From contig JACKMA010000002.1 of assembly GCA_024235635.1 (NCBI GenBank), positions 496,001-560,000 on the forward strand: 64,000 nt of DNA, written 5' to 3'. The stretch comes from Zoogloeaceae bacterium (GTDB lineage Bacteria; Pseudomonadota; Gammaproteobacteria; Burkholderiales; Rhodocyclaceae). A program made the translations under genes and the position numbers. This document shows, piece after piece, positions 1 through 10,355 of this stretch. The first letter of the stretch is position 1. Each line of letters opens with the position of its first letter. Below the pieces are notes generated by a model. The model did not search any database. It had not been told where the DNA came from and saw nothing but the letters and a program-made list of their open reading frames with translations.

Positions 1-325
1 CGATGGCCTGTAGCAACGACGCAATGATATCGAGCCCCTCGTCGAGAACGGACTGCGAAATGGTCAGCGGCACCGTCAAGCGCAGCACGTTGCCGAAGAT
101 GCCACAGGTGAGCAGCAACTGGCCGCGGCGCGCGTCCTCGTCCGTCAGGACATTGGCAATCTCCGGCGCCGGCCCGGCCAGATCGCCGTCGTGGCAGAAC
201 TCGATCGCGGCCATCGCGCCGAGCCACCGGACTTCGGCAATGGACGGATGTGCGTCGCGCATGTGCCGGGGAATGCCGACGGGCGCACCTTTCATACCGC
301 CGACGTTCGACTTGATTCTAATCAC
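1..325 (-). pseudogene. C-terminal remnant of a GABA-type class III aminotransferase
   Basis: The minus strand reads about 108 residues that match the small C-terminal domain of 4-aminobutyrate aminotransferases: VRWLGAMAAIEF, then LLLTCGIFGNVLRLTVPLTI, then an EGLDII tail. The reading frame is closed upstream by a TGA at 335-337. The only possible starts are GTG (325-323) and ATG (295-293), so the PLP-binding large domain is missing. The nitrilase gene begins just beyond, divergently, and no aminotransferase coding is seen in the other frames there. The gene runs off the left edge, so its last residues are not visible. It looks like a 5'-deleted paralogue of the intact aminotransferase at 1626. 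A frameshift or sequencing error is a less likely explanation. Confidence 0.7.
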
Positions 326-513
326 GAACCTGATTCATGCTGAATCCTGGGGAAATTCCGGGCAGCCGGTTCGGCGCAGCCATCGACGACGTCTTGTCCC
401 GGGCATGATCCCCTGCCGTCCGGCGCTGTCGTCGTCGGCTGCGGACGCTTGCCGATTTGCCCGTTCGCCGGCAGCCGCGTGCCGGTAACCTCCGAACCTG
501 CGGGAGACACCCG

Positions 514-1383
514 ATGCGCCCATTCGCCATCGCCGGAATCCAGATGCCGGTATCCGCGCACCACGAGAACATCACGGCGATGGCACACCGTCTCGATAGC
601 CTGATGGCGCGTTTTCCGTGGGTGCAGATGGTGCTGTTCAGCGAGCTTGCAGCCTTCGGGCCAGGGCGCCGCCACGCCCAGGCGAGCGGCGGCGATGCCG
701 AGCAGCGCTTCGCCCGGATGGCGGCGCACCACGGCCTATGGCTGGTCCCCGGATCGCTGCTCGAGCGCGATGGCGACGACATCCTGAACGTGGCGCCGGT
801 GTTCGACCCCGACGGCCACCTCGTGACCCGCTACTCTAAGATGTTCCCGTTTCGGCCCTACGAAACGGGCATTCGTCCGGGCACCGAATTCTGCGTCTTC
901 GACGTACCCGAGGTCGGTCGCTTCGGCGTTTCGATCTGCTACGACATGTGGATTCCGGAGACGACGCGGACACTGGCCTCGATGGGCGCCGAGGTGATCC
1001 TCCACCCGACCATGACCGACACCATCGACCGCGATGTCGAACTGGCAATCGCCCGCGCCAGCGCGACGACCAATCAGTGCTACTTCTTCGACATCAACGG
1101 CCTCGGCGATGGCGGCACCGGCCGTTCGATCGTGATCGACCCATCGGGCTACGTGCTCCACGAAGCCGGCAGCGGCGAGGAGACGATTCCGGTCGAGATC
1201 GACCTGGCGCGGGTCCGCCGCGAACGCGAGCGGGGCGTGCGTGGCCTGGGTCAGCCCCTCAAAAGCTTCCGCGACCGGCCGGTGGAGTTCCCGGTCTACC
1301 AGCCGGGCGGCGGCAGCGACCGCTACCTGGACAGCCTCGGCCCCCTGACCAAGCCGACCCGGGGCGGGCACGGCGGCCAGTGA
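514..1383 (+). CDS. Nitrilase-superfamily carbon-nitrogen hydrolase
   Basis: This 289-residue protein has the full E-K-C triad of the nitrilase superfamily: Glu44 (FSELAAFG), Lys109 (RYSKMFPF) and Cys142 (VSICYDMWIPE). It should hydrolyse an amide or nitrile to an acid in the cytoplasm; the substrate cannot be read from the sequence. I chose the ATG at 514 rather than a longer in-frame start at 457 because GGGAG lies just upstream and the family N-terminus (FAIAGIQMPV) begins there. It lies 242 bp ahead of the aminotransferase and acyltransferase genes on the same strand, which suggests a small amine or amide catabolic locus. The family is certain; the specific role is not. Confidence 0.9.
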   Translation: MRPFAIAGIQMPVSAHHENITAMAHRLDSLMARFPWVQMVLFSELAAFGPGRRHAQASGGDAEQRFARMAAHHGLWLVPGSLLERDGDDILNVAPVFDPDGHLVTRYSKMFPFRPYETGIRPGTEFCVFDVPEVGRFGVSICYDMWIPETTRTLASMGAEVILHPTMTDTIDRDVELAIARASATTNQCYFFDINGLGDGGTGRSIVIDPSGYVLHEAGSGEETIPVEIDLARVRRERERGVRGLGQPLKSFRDRPVEFPVYQPGGGSDRYLDSLGPLTKPTRGGHGGQ

Positions 1384-1430
1384 CGCCTTCACCCGGCACC
1401 CGCCGGGCACCTGGCAGCGGCACGCGGCAC

Positions 1431-1467
<37 letters not shown>

Positions 1468-1625
1468 GGCCACGATTTTCCTTCGCCGCCCCTGGTCCAA
1501 CGCGGCCATTGTGAAAGCGCACCGAGCCCGCGCACAATGAGCCGGGCGTGCAATTCCCGATATCGGCCAGCGCGCATGCCGCCCGCCCCGACTCTGGCCG
1601 ACCCCTTTTGAAAGGAAAGTTCCGC

Positions 1626-2968
1626 GTGCCAACAATCCGCTTGCTGACCGAAATCCCCGGCCCGGAGAGCCGCAAGCTCGTCGCGCGTCGCGAAGCGGCC
1701 GTCTCCCGCGGCGCGGCCTACCTCACGCAACTCGCCGTCGTCTCTGGTCGCGGCGCGACGGTGACCGACGCAGACGGCAATACCCTGCTCGATTTTGCCG
1801 GCGGCATCGGAACCCTGGCCATCGGTCATGCGCCCGCCGAGGTGGTCTCTGCGATCACCGAGCAAGCACAACAGTTGATCCACGTCTGTTCGATCGTCGC
1901 CACCTACGAACCCTACGTGGCGGTCTGCGAACTGCTGAATGCCGTGGCACCGGGCGACTTTCCGAAGAAGAGCATGCTGCTCAGCAGCGGCGCCGAGGCG
2001 GTCGAGGCGGCGGTCAAGCTCGCCCGCGCCTACACCGGGCGGCAGGCGCTGATCGTGTTCGAGGGCGCCTACCACGGGCGCACCAACCTCACCATGTCGA
2101 TGACCAGCAAGTACGCGCTGTTCAAGAGCGGCTTCGGACCCTTCGCGCCAGAGGTCTACCGCCTGCCCTTTCCCAACGTCTATCGACGCCCGGCCGGCAT
2201 GGAGTTGGACAGCTACATCGACCATTGCATTGCCACCTTCGACCACGCGCTGGTGGCGCAGGTCGCGCCGCATGCGGTCGCCGCGGTGGTCGTCGAGACG
2301 GTCCAGGGCGAGGGCGGCTTCATTCCGCTCCCGCCGCGATTTCTCGACCACCTGCGGGCCCGCTGCAGCGAGCACGGCATGCTGCTGGTGCTGGACGAGG
2401 TCCAGGCCGGAATGGGCCGCACCGGGCGCCTCTTCGCCGCCGAGCACTACGATGTCGTTCCCGACCTGCTGATCACCGGCAAGAGCATCGCCGGCGGCCT
2501 GCCGCTGTCCGCCGTGACCGGTCGCGCGGAAGTGGTCGACGCGCCGCATCCGGGCGGCATGGGCGGCACCTTCAGCGGCAATCCGGTGGCCTGCGCCGCC
2601 GCCCGGAACGTGATCACCAGCCTCGCTTCCCCCGCCTTCCGCGAGCGTGCCGAGGCGCTGGGGGTGCGCATGCGCGCCCATCTCGAGCAGCTTCAGAACG
2701 CGTTTCCGCAGGTCATCGGCGACGTCCGCGGACTCGGCCCGATGCTGGCCATCGAACTCGTCAAGGACCCGGTGTCGCGCGAACCGGACCCCGACCTGAC
2801 CATCCGGATCACCCGGGCTACGCTCGAACGCGGACTGATCACCATCCGCGCCGGACTCTATTCCAACTGCATTCGCTTCCTGCCGCCGCTGACGCTGACC
2901 GACGCCGAACTCGACGAAGGCATGGCCGCCCTGCACGCGTCGTTCGCAGCCTGCGTCGGATCGGCGTC

Positions 2969-2972
<4 letters not shown>
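1626..2972 (+). CDS. Class III aminotransferase, GABA/4-aminobutyrate type
   Basis: This 448-residue PLP-dependent enzyme transfers an omega-amino group, probably to 2-oxoglutarate. Visible family features are the LDEVQAGMGRTGRLF block, the Schiff-base lysine Lys286 in LLITGKSIAGGLP, and the C-terminal VRGLGPMLAIELV and IRFLPPLTLT blocks. The start is taken as GTG 1626, with AAAGGAAAG just upstream; an in-frame GTG at 1548 lacks such a site and would add unaligned residues. Its stop overlaps the GTG of the next gene (GTGA), so the two are translationally coupled. It resembles GabT and related enzymes; the exact amine substrate is unknown. The fragment at 1-325 is a relative of this gene. Confidence 0.92.
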
Positions 2973-4042
<1,070 letters not shown>

Positions 4043-4272
4043 TTGCGGCTGGCTCGCGCCTTAACAGGTCGCCGCGCGAGTGTGGGCGGCCGCCGGTGCC
4101 GCCGAGCCGCGCAAGCGGCAACGCTTCAGCCCTATCGGATCGCTGCGACGCGATCGCCGCCCCCTTCTCTGCGCCGAAAGGCATCTGAAAGCCGATTGTC
4201 CTGAAATGCGCCCCGACCGGGACGCATGCCGCTCCCCGGTGACATTCCGAAGAACCCGTCGAGGAGCATCCC

Positions 4273-5316
4273 ATGCAAACGAGATTCGCCGTCGCGGCCG
4301 TCGCCGCCACCCTTACCGCCACGTCCGCGCTCGCCCAGAGCAACGTCACGATCTACGGTCTGATCGACCTGAACCTGGTCCGCGAGTGGTCCGACAGCAG
4401 CACCTTCCAGGGCGTCGGCCACTCCGAACTGAACGGCTCGCGCTGGGGCCTGAAGGGGGACGAAGATCTCGGCGGCGGCAACAAGGCCTTGTTCGTGCTC
4501 GAATCCGGCTACAGCCCGGCCGACGGTTCGCAGCAGCAAGGCGGGCGCCTGTTCGGTCGCCAGTCCTTCGTCGGCCTGCAAGGCGGCTGGGGCCGGGTGA
4601 CGATCGGACGCCAGTATTCGCCGGCCTTCTCCGCGATCGATTCGTTCGATGCGACCGGGAGTTCGGCCCACGCCGTGGGCCTGCTGTCGCGCAAGGCCGG
4701 CGCGGTGCGCCCGGCCTACGAGACCCGCTTCGACAACATGGTCAAGTACCGCACACCGAACGTGTCGGGCTTCGAGGCCGATCTCGCCTACTGGTGGGGA
4801 CAGCGCAACACGTCCAGCGATTCGGAGGTGCGCAAGGAAGGCGATGGCGGCGCGCTGGCGGTCTATTACAGGAACGGGCCGATCGCCGCTTCGGCCGTGA
4901 CCCAGCACGTCTATCGCGACGCCACCGGCGGCAAGGTGCGGACCAGCGGCCTGGGCTTTTCGTACGACTTCGGACCGGCCAAGGCCTACCTCGCCTACAC
5001 CCAGGACAAGGAAAGCGGTAGCCAGGGCGACGGCAAGGCCCGCACCTACGACATCAGCGCCGAGATCAAGGCTGGCGACGCCGGTACGGTGGCGGTGTCC
5101 TATGCCAACCGCAACGAGGACGACGGCGCCGCCGGCGAGGATGCCTACGGCTGGTCGCTGTACTACATGCACGCACTGTCGAAGCGCACCACCGCCTACG
5201 CCGGCTACTCGAAGCTCATCAACAAGGACGACGCCAACTACGGGCTCGAGTTCATGACCCCGCCGGCGGGCGAGGATCCGCAGGCGGTCATGCTCGGCAT
5301 GCGCCACAAGTTCTGA
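4273..5316 (+). CDS. Gram-negative general porin
   Basis: This 347-residue outer-membrane trimeric porin is of the betaproteobacterial type. A signal peptide (residues 1-21, ending SALA before QSNVTIYGLID) is followed by the characteristic first strand, a GSRWGLKGDEDLGGGNKALF block, a GRQSFVGL block and a C-terminal aromatic residue in MLGMRHKF, the outer-membrane assembly signal. GAGGAG precedes the ATG. The gene stands alone between 230 bp of upstream spacer and a strong terminator at 5364. Such porins pass small anionic solutes; specificity is not predictable here. Confidence 0.95.
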   Translation: MQTRFAVAAVAATLTATSALAQSNVTIYGLIDLNLVREWSDSSTFQGVGHSELNGSRWGLKGDEDLGGGNKALFVLESGYSPADGSQQQGGRLFGRQSFVGLQGGWGRVTIGRQYSPAFSAIDSFDATGSSAHAVGLLSRKAGAVRPAYETRFDNMVKYRTPNVSGFEADLAYWWGQRNTSSDSEVRKEGDGGALAVYYRNGPIAASAVTQHVYRDATGGKVRTSGLGFSYDFGPAKAYLAYTQDKESGSQGDGKARTYDISAEIKAGDAGTVAVSYANRNEDDGAAGEDAYGWSLYYMHALSKRTTAYAGYSKLINKDDANYGLEFMTPPAGEDPQAVMLGMRHKF

Positions 5317-5363
5317 TCGATATCCCTCCTCTTGGCTCGCCGCTCGATGCGCGCCAGGTTCCG

Positions 5364-5390
5364 CCCCGGCCATCGGCCGGGGTTTTTTTT
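5364..5390 (+). terminator. Rho-independent terminator after the porin gene
   Basis: A CCCCGGCC/GGCCGGGG stem with a 3-nt loop is followed directly by eight T residues, 48 bp after the porin stop codon. Confidence 0.9.
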
Positions 5391-5473
5391 CGCAGTGCGG
5401 CGGCGCTGAAAGTCGATCGAAAGCCGGGCTGCGAAGAATGGCATCCAGACCTTTTCACCCCAGGAGACAGCAC

Positions 5474-6760
5474 ATGAACCTCACCGGAATGCTCCACGGC
5501 GCCCGCCTGCTCGATTTCGTCGGCTTTCCCGCCGCCGAAGTGCTCGGCCCGGGCGCCAGCGAAGACCAGATCCGCCAGATGATCGAGCGCCACGGCTCGG
5601 TCTTCGTCAAACCCGTCTTCAAGGGCGGCGTCGGCAAGAAGGGCAAGTCCGGCCTGATCGGACGGGCCTCCGACCTGAAGCACGCGCTCGCCGAAAAGGA
5701 GCGCCTGTACTTCGTCGAGCACCGCCACGGCAACCAGGTCGCGAAGGCCAACGGCGTGACCTTCGAGGCCGCGGTGCCGGCGGAACACGAGATCTACTTC
5801 TCGCTGTCGGTGTCCACCCACTTCCGCGCGCCGACCATGACGCTCACCCACAAGGGCGGCATGGACATCGAGGAAGTGGACGAAGCCCACATCGCCCGCA
5901 TCCCGTTCGACGCACTGACCGGTCTCAAGGCCTTCGTCGTCGCCAACGCGCTGACCGACATCGGCGCACCACCGGAGATCATCTCGCCGCTGGTGCAGCA
6001 GCTGCCCAAGCTATGGGAGCTGTATCACGACTTCGGCATGACCGCGCTCGAACTCAATCCGATCCGCATGCGCCCGGACCGCCGCGGCAAGCTCACGCCG
6101 GTGGCCTGCGACTTCAAGTGCGGCTTCGACCGCGACGACGCCCGCTGGCACCGCCTGAATCTGCCCGACCACCTGTTCACCGCCGACACCTCGGACTTCG
6201 AGCAGGAGATCAACCAGCTGCGCACCCACCAGGGCCAGAGCGACGTCTATGTGATCAACGAGCGGGGCACCATCCTGGCGCCGACCTTCGGCGGCGGCGC
6301 CAACTCGCTGGTGACCGAGATGCTCGGCGACGACGCGATCATCTCCTCCGACTTCGGCGGCAACCCGCCCTACGAGAAGATGAAGTCGGTCGCCGCGATC
6401 TGCTTCAAGCACTGGCTGGCGCAGAGCAACGTGCTCTTCGTGATCGGCGGCAAGTCCAACAACACCGACATCTTCGAGACCTTTCGCGCCATGGCCGACG
6501 CGCTGCGTGAGCACTTCAGCAAGCATGGGCCGAGCCCGCTGTTCGTCGTGATCGGCCGCGGCGGCCCGAACCTGGTGCGCGGCATGGGTGTGTTCCGGGA
6601 CACCTGCGAGGCCCTCGGCCTGCCCTACCGGATCTTCGGCTTCGACTCGGCGATGAGCGAGGTCATCGACTATGCACGCCGCATCAACGACTGGATGAAG
6701 GCCGGCGGCCGCGACGAGATCGCTGCCCGCCTCGGCGCGGCCCCGGCGCTCGCCGCCTGA
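5474..6760 (+). CDS. ATP-grasp acyl-CoA synthetase subunit, ATP-citrate-lyase/succinyl-CoA-synthetase beta-like
   Basis: This 428-residue protein pairs an N-terminal ATP-grasp part (SVFVKPVFKGGVGKKGKSG lysine/glycine loop; ALELNPIRM metal-binding segment near residue 190) with a C-terminal CoA-ligase-like flavodoxin fold (FGGGANSL, DFGGNPP, VIGGKSNNTDIFETFRAM, VIGRGGPNLVRGM). This order matches the small subunit of two-subunit ATP-citrate lyases. The start at 5474 has AGGAGA eight bases upstream. The partner subunit starts 26 bp downstream. The pair would form an acyl-CoA from a carboxylate, ATP and CoA through a phosphohistidine carried by the partner. Citrate as substrate is a family-based guess; succinate, malate or another acid is possible. 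Confidence 0.8.
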   Translation: MNLTGMLHGARLLDFVGFPAAEVLGPGASEDQIRQMIERHGSVFVKPVFKGGVGKKGKSGLIGRASDLKHALAEKERLYFVEHRHGNQVAKANGVTFEAAVPAEHEIYFSLSVSTHFRAPTMTLTHKGGMDIEEVDEAHIARIPFDALTGLKAFVVANALTDIGAPPEIISPLVQQLPKLWELYHDFGMTALELNPIRMRPDRRGKLTPVACDFKCGFDRDDARWHRLNLPDHLFTADTSDFEQEINQLRTHQGQSDVYVINERGTILAPTFGGGANSLVTEMLGDDAIISSDFGGNPPYEKMKSVAAICFKHWLAQSNVLFVIGGKSNNTDIFETFRAMADALREHFSKHGPSPLFVVIGRGGPNLVRGMGVFRDTCEALGLPYRIFGFDSAMSEVIDYARRINDWMKAGGRDEIAARLGAAPALAA

Positions 6761-6786
6761 AGCCGGAAACTCAACGGAGAACCAAC

Positions 6787-9489
6787 ATGCACAAGCAAGG
6801 CTACGGCGACTTCAAGTATTTCGTGGGCATCAGCTCGCTGGCCCAGATCGCGACGCGCGAGGACCGCGTCTGCGTCCTCAACATCCTCGGCGGCGAATCG
6901 TCCGAGGTCACTCCGGTCGGCCACGCCTGGTCGGGCGGCAACGTCGTGTTCGGCACTTCGCCGGGGCGCAGCGGCCAGACCCTCGATACCCCGGCCGGCC
7001 CGATCCCGGTCTATAACAGCGTGCGCGAGGGCCTCGACGACGGCCACCGCTTCAACTGCGGCGTGGTCTATCTGCCGCCCGGCGCCGCGCGCGACGGCGT
7101 GGCCGAGCTGATCCGGGTGAATCCCGAACTCACCAAGATCTTCATCATCACCGAGAAGATCTCGGTCCATGACGCCCGCGAGATCCGCGCGATGGCGCAG
7201 CAGGCCGGTGTCGACGTGTTCGGCGCCAACTGCCTCGGCGTGGCCGATTCGTGGAACCAGGTGCGAATCGGCGGTGCCCTCGGGGGCGACAACCCGGGCG
7301 ACACGCTCAAGCGCGGTTCGATCGCAATCCTGTCGAACTCCGGCGGCTTCACCACGACCATCGCGCAGTACCTGCGCATGGCCGGCTGGGGCACGACCAC
7401 GCTGGTCTCCAGCGGCAAGGATGTCTACATCCACTACGCCGCGCCCGAGTTCGCCTTTGCGCTCGCCAACGACTCCCGCAGCAAGGCGGCCGTGCTGTAT
7501 GCCGAGCCGGGCGGCTACTACGAACTCGACGCCGACTTCACCAAGCCGGTGGTCGCCTGCGTGGTGGGCCGCTGGAAGGCCAAGCTCACCCGCGCGGTCG
7601 GCCACGCCGGCGCGATGGCGGGCGGCGACGACGATGCCGAGGCCAAGGAACGCTGGTTCATGGAGAAGTTCGGCGTCGAAGGGCTCTATACGCCCGACAA
7701 CCCGGTGTTCTCGGCGCGGGGCGCGGTGGTCACCAACATCGCCCACATCCCGGCCGCGCTGACGGCGGTAATGCGCGCCAATGCGACGCTGCCGGACTTC
7801 GAGCCGGAAGGCTCGATGGACCTCAAGCCCTGGTTCGGCAGCAACATGGGCGTGGCGCTCCCTGAGGCGATCGACCTGCCGGTGGTCGACGCGATCGAGC
7901 CCTACCGCGGCCAGATCCGCGGACTCGACCGCCAGCTCGGCACGGTGTTTCCACGGCAGTCGCTGAAGGACGCCTCCGGCGCCTCGCAGATGGATCCGAA
8001 GACCCAGGTCTCGAGCCTGCACGGCGTCAGCATGCTGCAGGCGGCACAGAAGCCGCTCGAAGCGAACCTCGGGCTCGCCCTGCTGCGCGAGCCGGCCGGC
8101 GCGAACGACCAGGCGCTGATCGATGTCGCCATTGCCGCCCACGTGAACCTGCACGGCAGCGCGATGCTCGTCGCCGCCGAGGCCGCGCGCGAGGCCGGCA
8201 ATGCGCCCAATGCGGTGCTTGCGGCCGCAGTCGGCATCGTCGGCCCGCGCCTGCTCGCGCCGGCGCAGCGCTTCGCAAACGGCCTGGTCGATGCGCTCGC
8301 CGCGGCCGGTGTCCGCGACGCGACCGACGAAGCATTTGCCGTCGAACGGATCGAGCTCGGCACGGACTTGACCACCGACATGCTGGGCGATGCGCCGGAC
8401 CCGCTGGCGACCGCGATGATCCGGGGCGTCGAGGCGCGCCGGGCGCGTTCGCTTCCGTTGCGCTGGTTGCTCGCCCAAGGCGGCTATCCGCGGGCGGATG
8501 CGGTCCTTGCCGCCATCGCCACGACCATCGGCTGGGGACCCCTCGGGCGCAAGCGCATCTCCCGCCTGTCGATCCAGACGCTGCCGAGCTGGCTGCGACT
8601 CATGGCGACGATGCTCGGTGCCTCGGTCGCCGCCTCGGCACATGAGGCCGATACCTTCTGCGGCATCGGCCGCGACACGCTGATCGCCGAATGCACCCTG
8701 ACCGAGATCGCCGCCACCGCCCTGCTCGGGCGCCGGGCCAGCGCGGACGACCTGTTCGCATTCCGCACCCTGACCGGCCTCCTGCTCACCAACGGCCCCG
8801 GTGCGATCTCGGCGCAGGGCGCGAAGGGCGCGGTCTCCGCGGACGGCCCCGAGACTCCCGCGCGGGTCCAGCTCAACAAGGCCCTGCTGGGTTTTCTCAG
8901 TCACACCGGCTTCGCCCATGGCGGCAATGGCTTCGAGGGCGTGGCGTTCCTGCTCGAGCAGTTCGCCGACGCCGAGCTGGCCGACCCGGCCGACCCGGCG
9001 CACGGCCTCGACCTGCCTGCCATGGCGCAGCGCTTCGCTACCGCATACCGCGCCGAGAAGCAGCGCAGCAAGGAAACCGGCGCACCACTGCGCAATATCC
9101 CCTGCGTGAACCATCCGGTATTCAAGGACAAGCCGGTGAACACCGATCCCCGTGAGCGCTTCGTGCGCGAGCAACTGGCCGCGCGCGGGCAGTACAACGT
9201 CTTCCACGACTTCTATCTTGCGTTGGTGCAGGCGTTGCACGACGAGGGCGTGACCCGCAACGTGTTCTGTGTGAACGTCGATGCGCTGATCGCCACATTG
9301 CTGCTGAAGCTCACCTGGAAGTCGCTGCGCGCGGGCGAAATCGGCACGGCCGAACTGGAGAACGCGGCCTTCACCGCCTTCCTCTACGGCCGCATGATCG
9401 GATGCGCCGCCGAGATCGACGACCACATGAATCGGGGTCGCAACATGGACACCCGCACGCCCCAGTCGCAGGTGCGCTTTGTCGCCTGA
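6787..9489 (+). CDS. ATP-citrate-lyase-like large subunit (CoA-binding/ligase domain plus citrate-synthase-like domains)
   Basis: This 900-residue protein has a succinyl-CoA-synthetase-alpha-like half (about 1-360) with the phosphohistidine motif VGHAGAMAGG (His273) and an IIT/NSGGFTTT CoA-binding region. Its C-terminal half resembles the citryl-CoA-lyase/citrate synthase fold. Unusually, two stretches look citrate-synthase-like: about 420-520 (DVAIAAHVNLHGSAM, VGPRL) and about 650-900 (LTGLLLTNGPGAIS, IPCVNHPVFKDKPVNTDPRE, MIGCAAEIDDHMNRG). The large subunit of Chlorobium-type enzymes is only about 600 residues, so this is long, and the usual GxGH lyase loop reads CVNHPVF. The thioesterase gene begins inside its last codons. 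It may be a citrate cleavage enzyme or a related acyl-CoA ligase-lyase. Confidence 0.75.
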   Translation: MHKQGYGDFKYFVGISSLAQIATREDRVCVLNILGGESSEVTPVGHAWSGGNVVFGTSPGRSGQTLDTPAGPIPVYNSVREGLDDGHRFNCGVVYLPPGAARDGVAELIRVNPELTKIFIITEKISVHDAREIRAMAQQAGVDVFGANCLGVADSWNQVRIGGALGGDNPGDTLKRGSIAILSNSGGFTTTIAQYLRMAGWGTTTLVSSGKDVYIHYAAPEFAFALANDSRSKAAVLYAEPGGYYELDADFTKPVVACVVGRWKAKLTRAVGHAGAMAGGDDDAEAKERWFMEKFGVEGLYTPDNPVFSARGAVVTNIAHIPAALTAVMRANATLPDFEPEGSMDLKPWFGSNMGVALPEAIDLPVVDAIEPYRGQIRGLDRQLGTVFPRQSLKDASGASQMDPKTQVSSLHGVSMLQAAQKPLEANLGLALLREPAGANDQALIDVAIAAHVNLHGSAMLVAAEAAREAGNAPNAVLAAAVGIVGPRLLAPAQRFANGLVDALAAAGVRDATDEAFAVERIELGTDLTTDMLGDAPDPLATAMIRGVEARRARSLPLRWLLAQGGYPRADAVLAAIATTIGWGPLGRKRISRLSIQTLPSWLRLMATMLGASVAASAHEADTFCGIGRDTLIAECTLTEIAATALLGRRASADDLFAFRTLTGLLLTNGPGAISAQGAKGAVSADGPETPARVQLNKALLGFLSHTGFAHGGNGFEGVAFLLEQFADAELADPADPAHGLDLPAMAQRFATAYRAEKQRSKETGAPLRNIPCVNHPVFKDKPVNTDPRERFVREQLAARGQYNVFHDFYLALVQALHDEGVTRNVFCVNVDALIATLLLKLTWKSLRAGEIGTAELENAAFTAFLYGRMIGCAAEIDDHMNRGRNMDTRTPQSQVRFVA

Positions 9490-9895
9490 AGCGGTGTCGC
9501 CCGAAGGCGGGGCCACCGCGGTGGCCCCGCGTGGCGAGGCGGCGATCCGCACCATCGCCATGCCTGCCGACGCCAACCCGGCGGGGGACATCTTCGGCGG
9601 CTGGCTGATGGCGCAGATGGATCTGGCCGCCGGCAACGTGGCCGCGCGGCGGGCGCGCTGCCGCTGCGCCACGGTGTCGGTCGACCGGATCACCTTCCTC
9701 CGTCCGGTCCATGTCGGTGACGAGGTCAGCCTGTATGCCGACATCGTCAGCGTCGGGCGCACCTCGATGACGATCCAGGTCGACGCCTGGCGTCGCTCGC
9801 GCGATGGCGAGGAACAGGTCAAGGTCACCGACGCGACCTTCGTCTTCGTCGCCCTCGACCAGGGCGGGCGACCACGCCTGGTGCCGTCCGCCTGA
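9479..9895 (+). CDS. YciA-type hotdog acyl-CoA thioesterase
   Basis: The 138-residue product has the single hotdog domain of the YciA/ACOT family, recognised by the block PADANPAGDIFGGWLMAQMD followed by TVSVDRITFLRPVHVGDEV. It hydrolyses acyl-CoA to free acid and CoA in the cytoplasm. The TTG at 9479 overlaps the end of the upstream gene; a GTG at 9494 is an equally possible start, since the family homology begins only near residue 20. Tight coupling to the ACL-like pair suggests it acts on the acyl-CoA products of that enzyme or recycles its CoA, which is an inference. Confidence 0.88.
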   Translation: MSPEAVSPEGGATAVAPRGEAAIRTIAMPADANPAGDIFGGWLMAQMDLAAGNVAARRARCRCATVSVDRITFLRPVHVGDEVSLYADIVSVGRTSMTIQVDAWRRSRDGEEQVKVTDATFVFVALDQGGRPRLVPSA

Positions 9896-10355
9896 TCCTC
9901 GATCCCGGCGCGGGCAAAGGCCTTCGCCGACGCGCTTCGTCGTGCCCTGCGACGAGGGGCTTGCGGCCGCTGGTGACGGTCGTCCTCCTTGTCGACAACC
10001 GCCTCTGCACGTGCGGCGCGGATGGCCGGATGTCCGTCACCTAGCCGCCTCTTCGACTGAGTATGTCGGAGCCGGTCTCCCTCCCCCACACCTTTGCACA
10101 CCACCACGTCCGTTGGTCTGTGCGGTTCTCTCTGTCAGGCCCACTTATCGCGTCATCGCACGATTTCGAACGGCCTCGATGTGTCCGGTGCGGTACGCCA
10201 GCCAGTAGCGCCGGGGGGTGCGAGGTCACGTTCGCCGAATCGGTGCGCGAGAGCTTCGGGTCGAAGGCGCGTAGGCCGCGAGTGGCTGATGCGGCGCTGG
10301 CGGTCTGCCCCGGTATCGAACGTAGCCGATCGATGACTGGCGCGCTGCGCCTGTC
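9896..10355. other. 460-bp intergenic region, no gene found
   Basis: This spacer lies between the thioesterase gene and the convergent AbrB-type gene. The short open frames in it show no family resemblance and no convincing ribosome binding site. No clear hairpin with a T-tract was seen. Confidence 0.6.

Noticed and set aside
6670..10107. Very long minus-strand open frame (1145 codons) opposite the ACL-like genes
   Set aside because: It runs antisense to genes with clear families, has Arg/His/Ala/Gly-rich composition typical of GC-rich shadows, and no motif.
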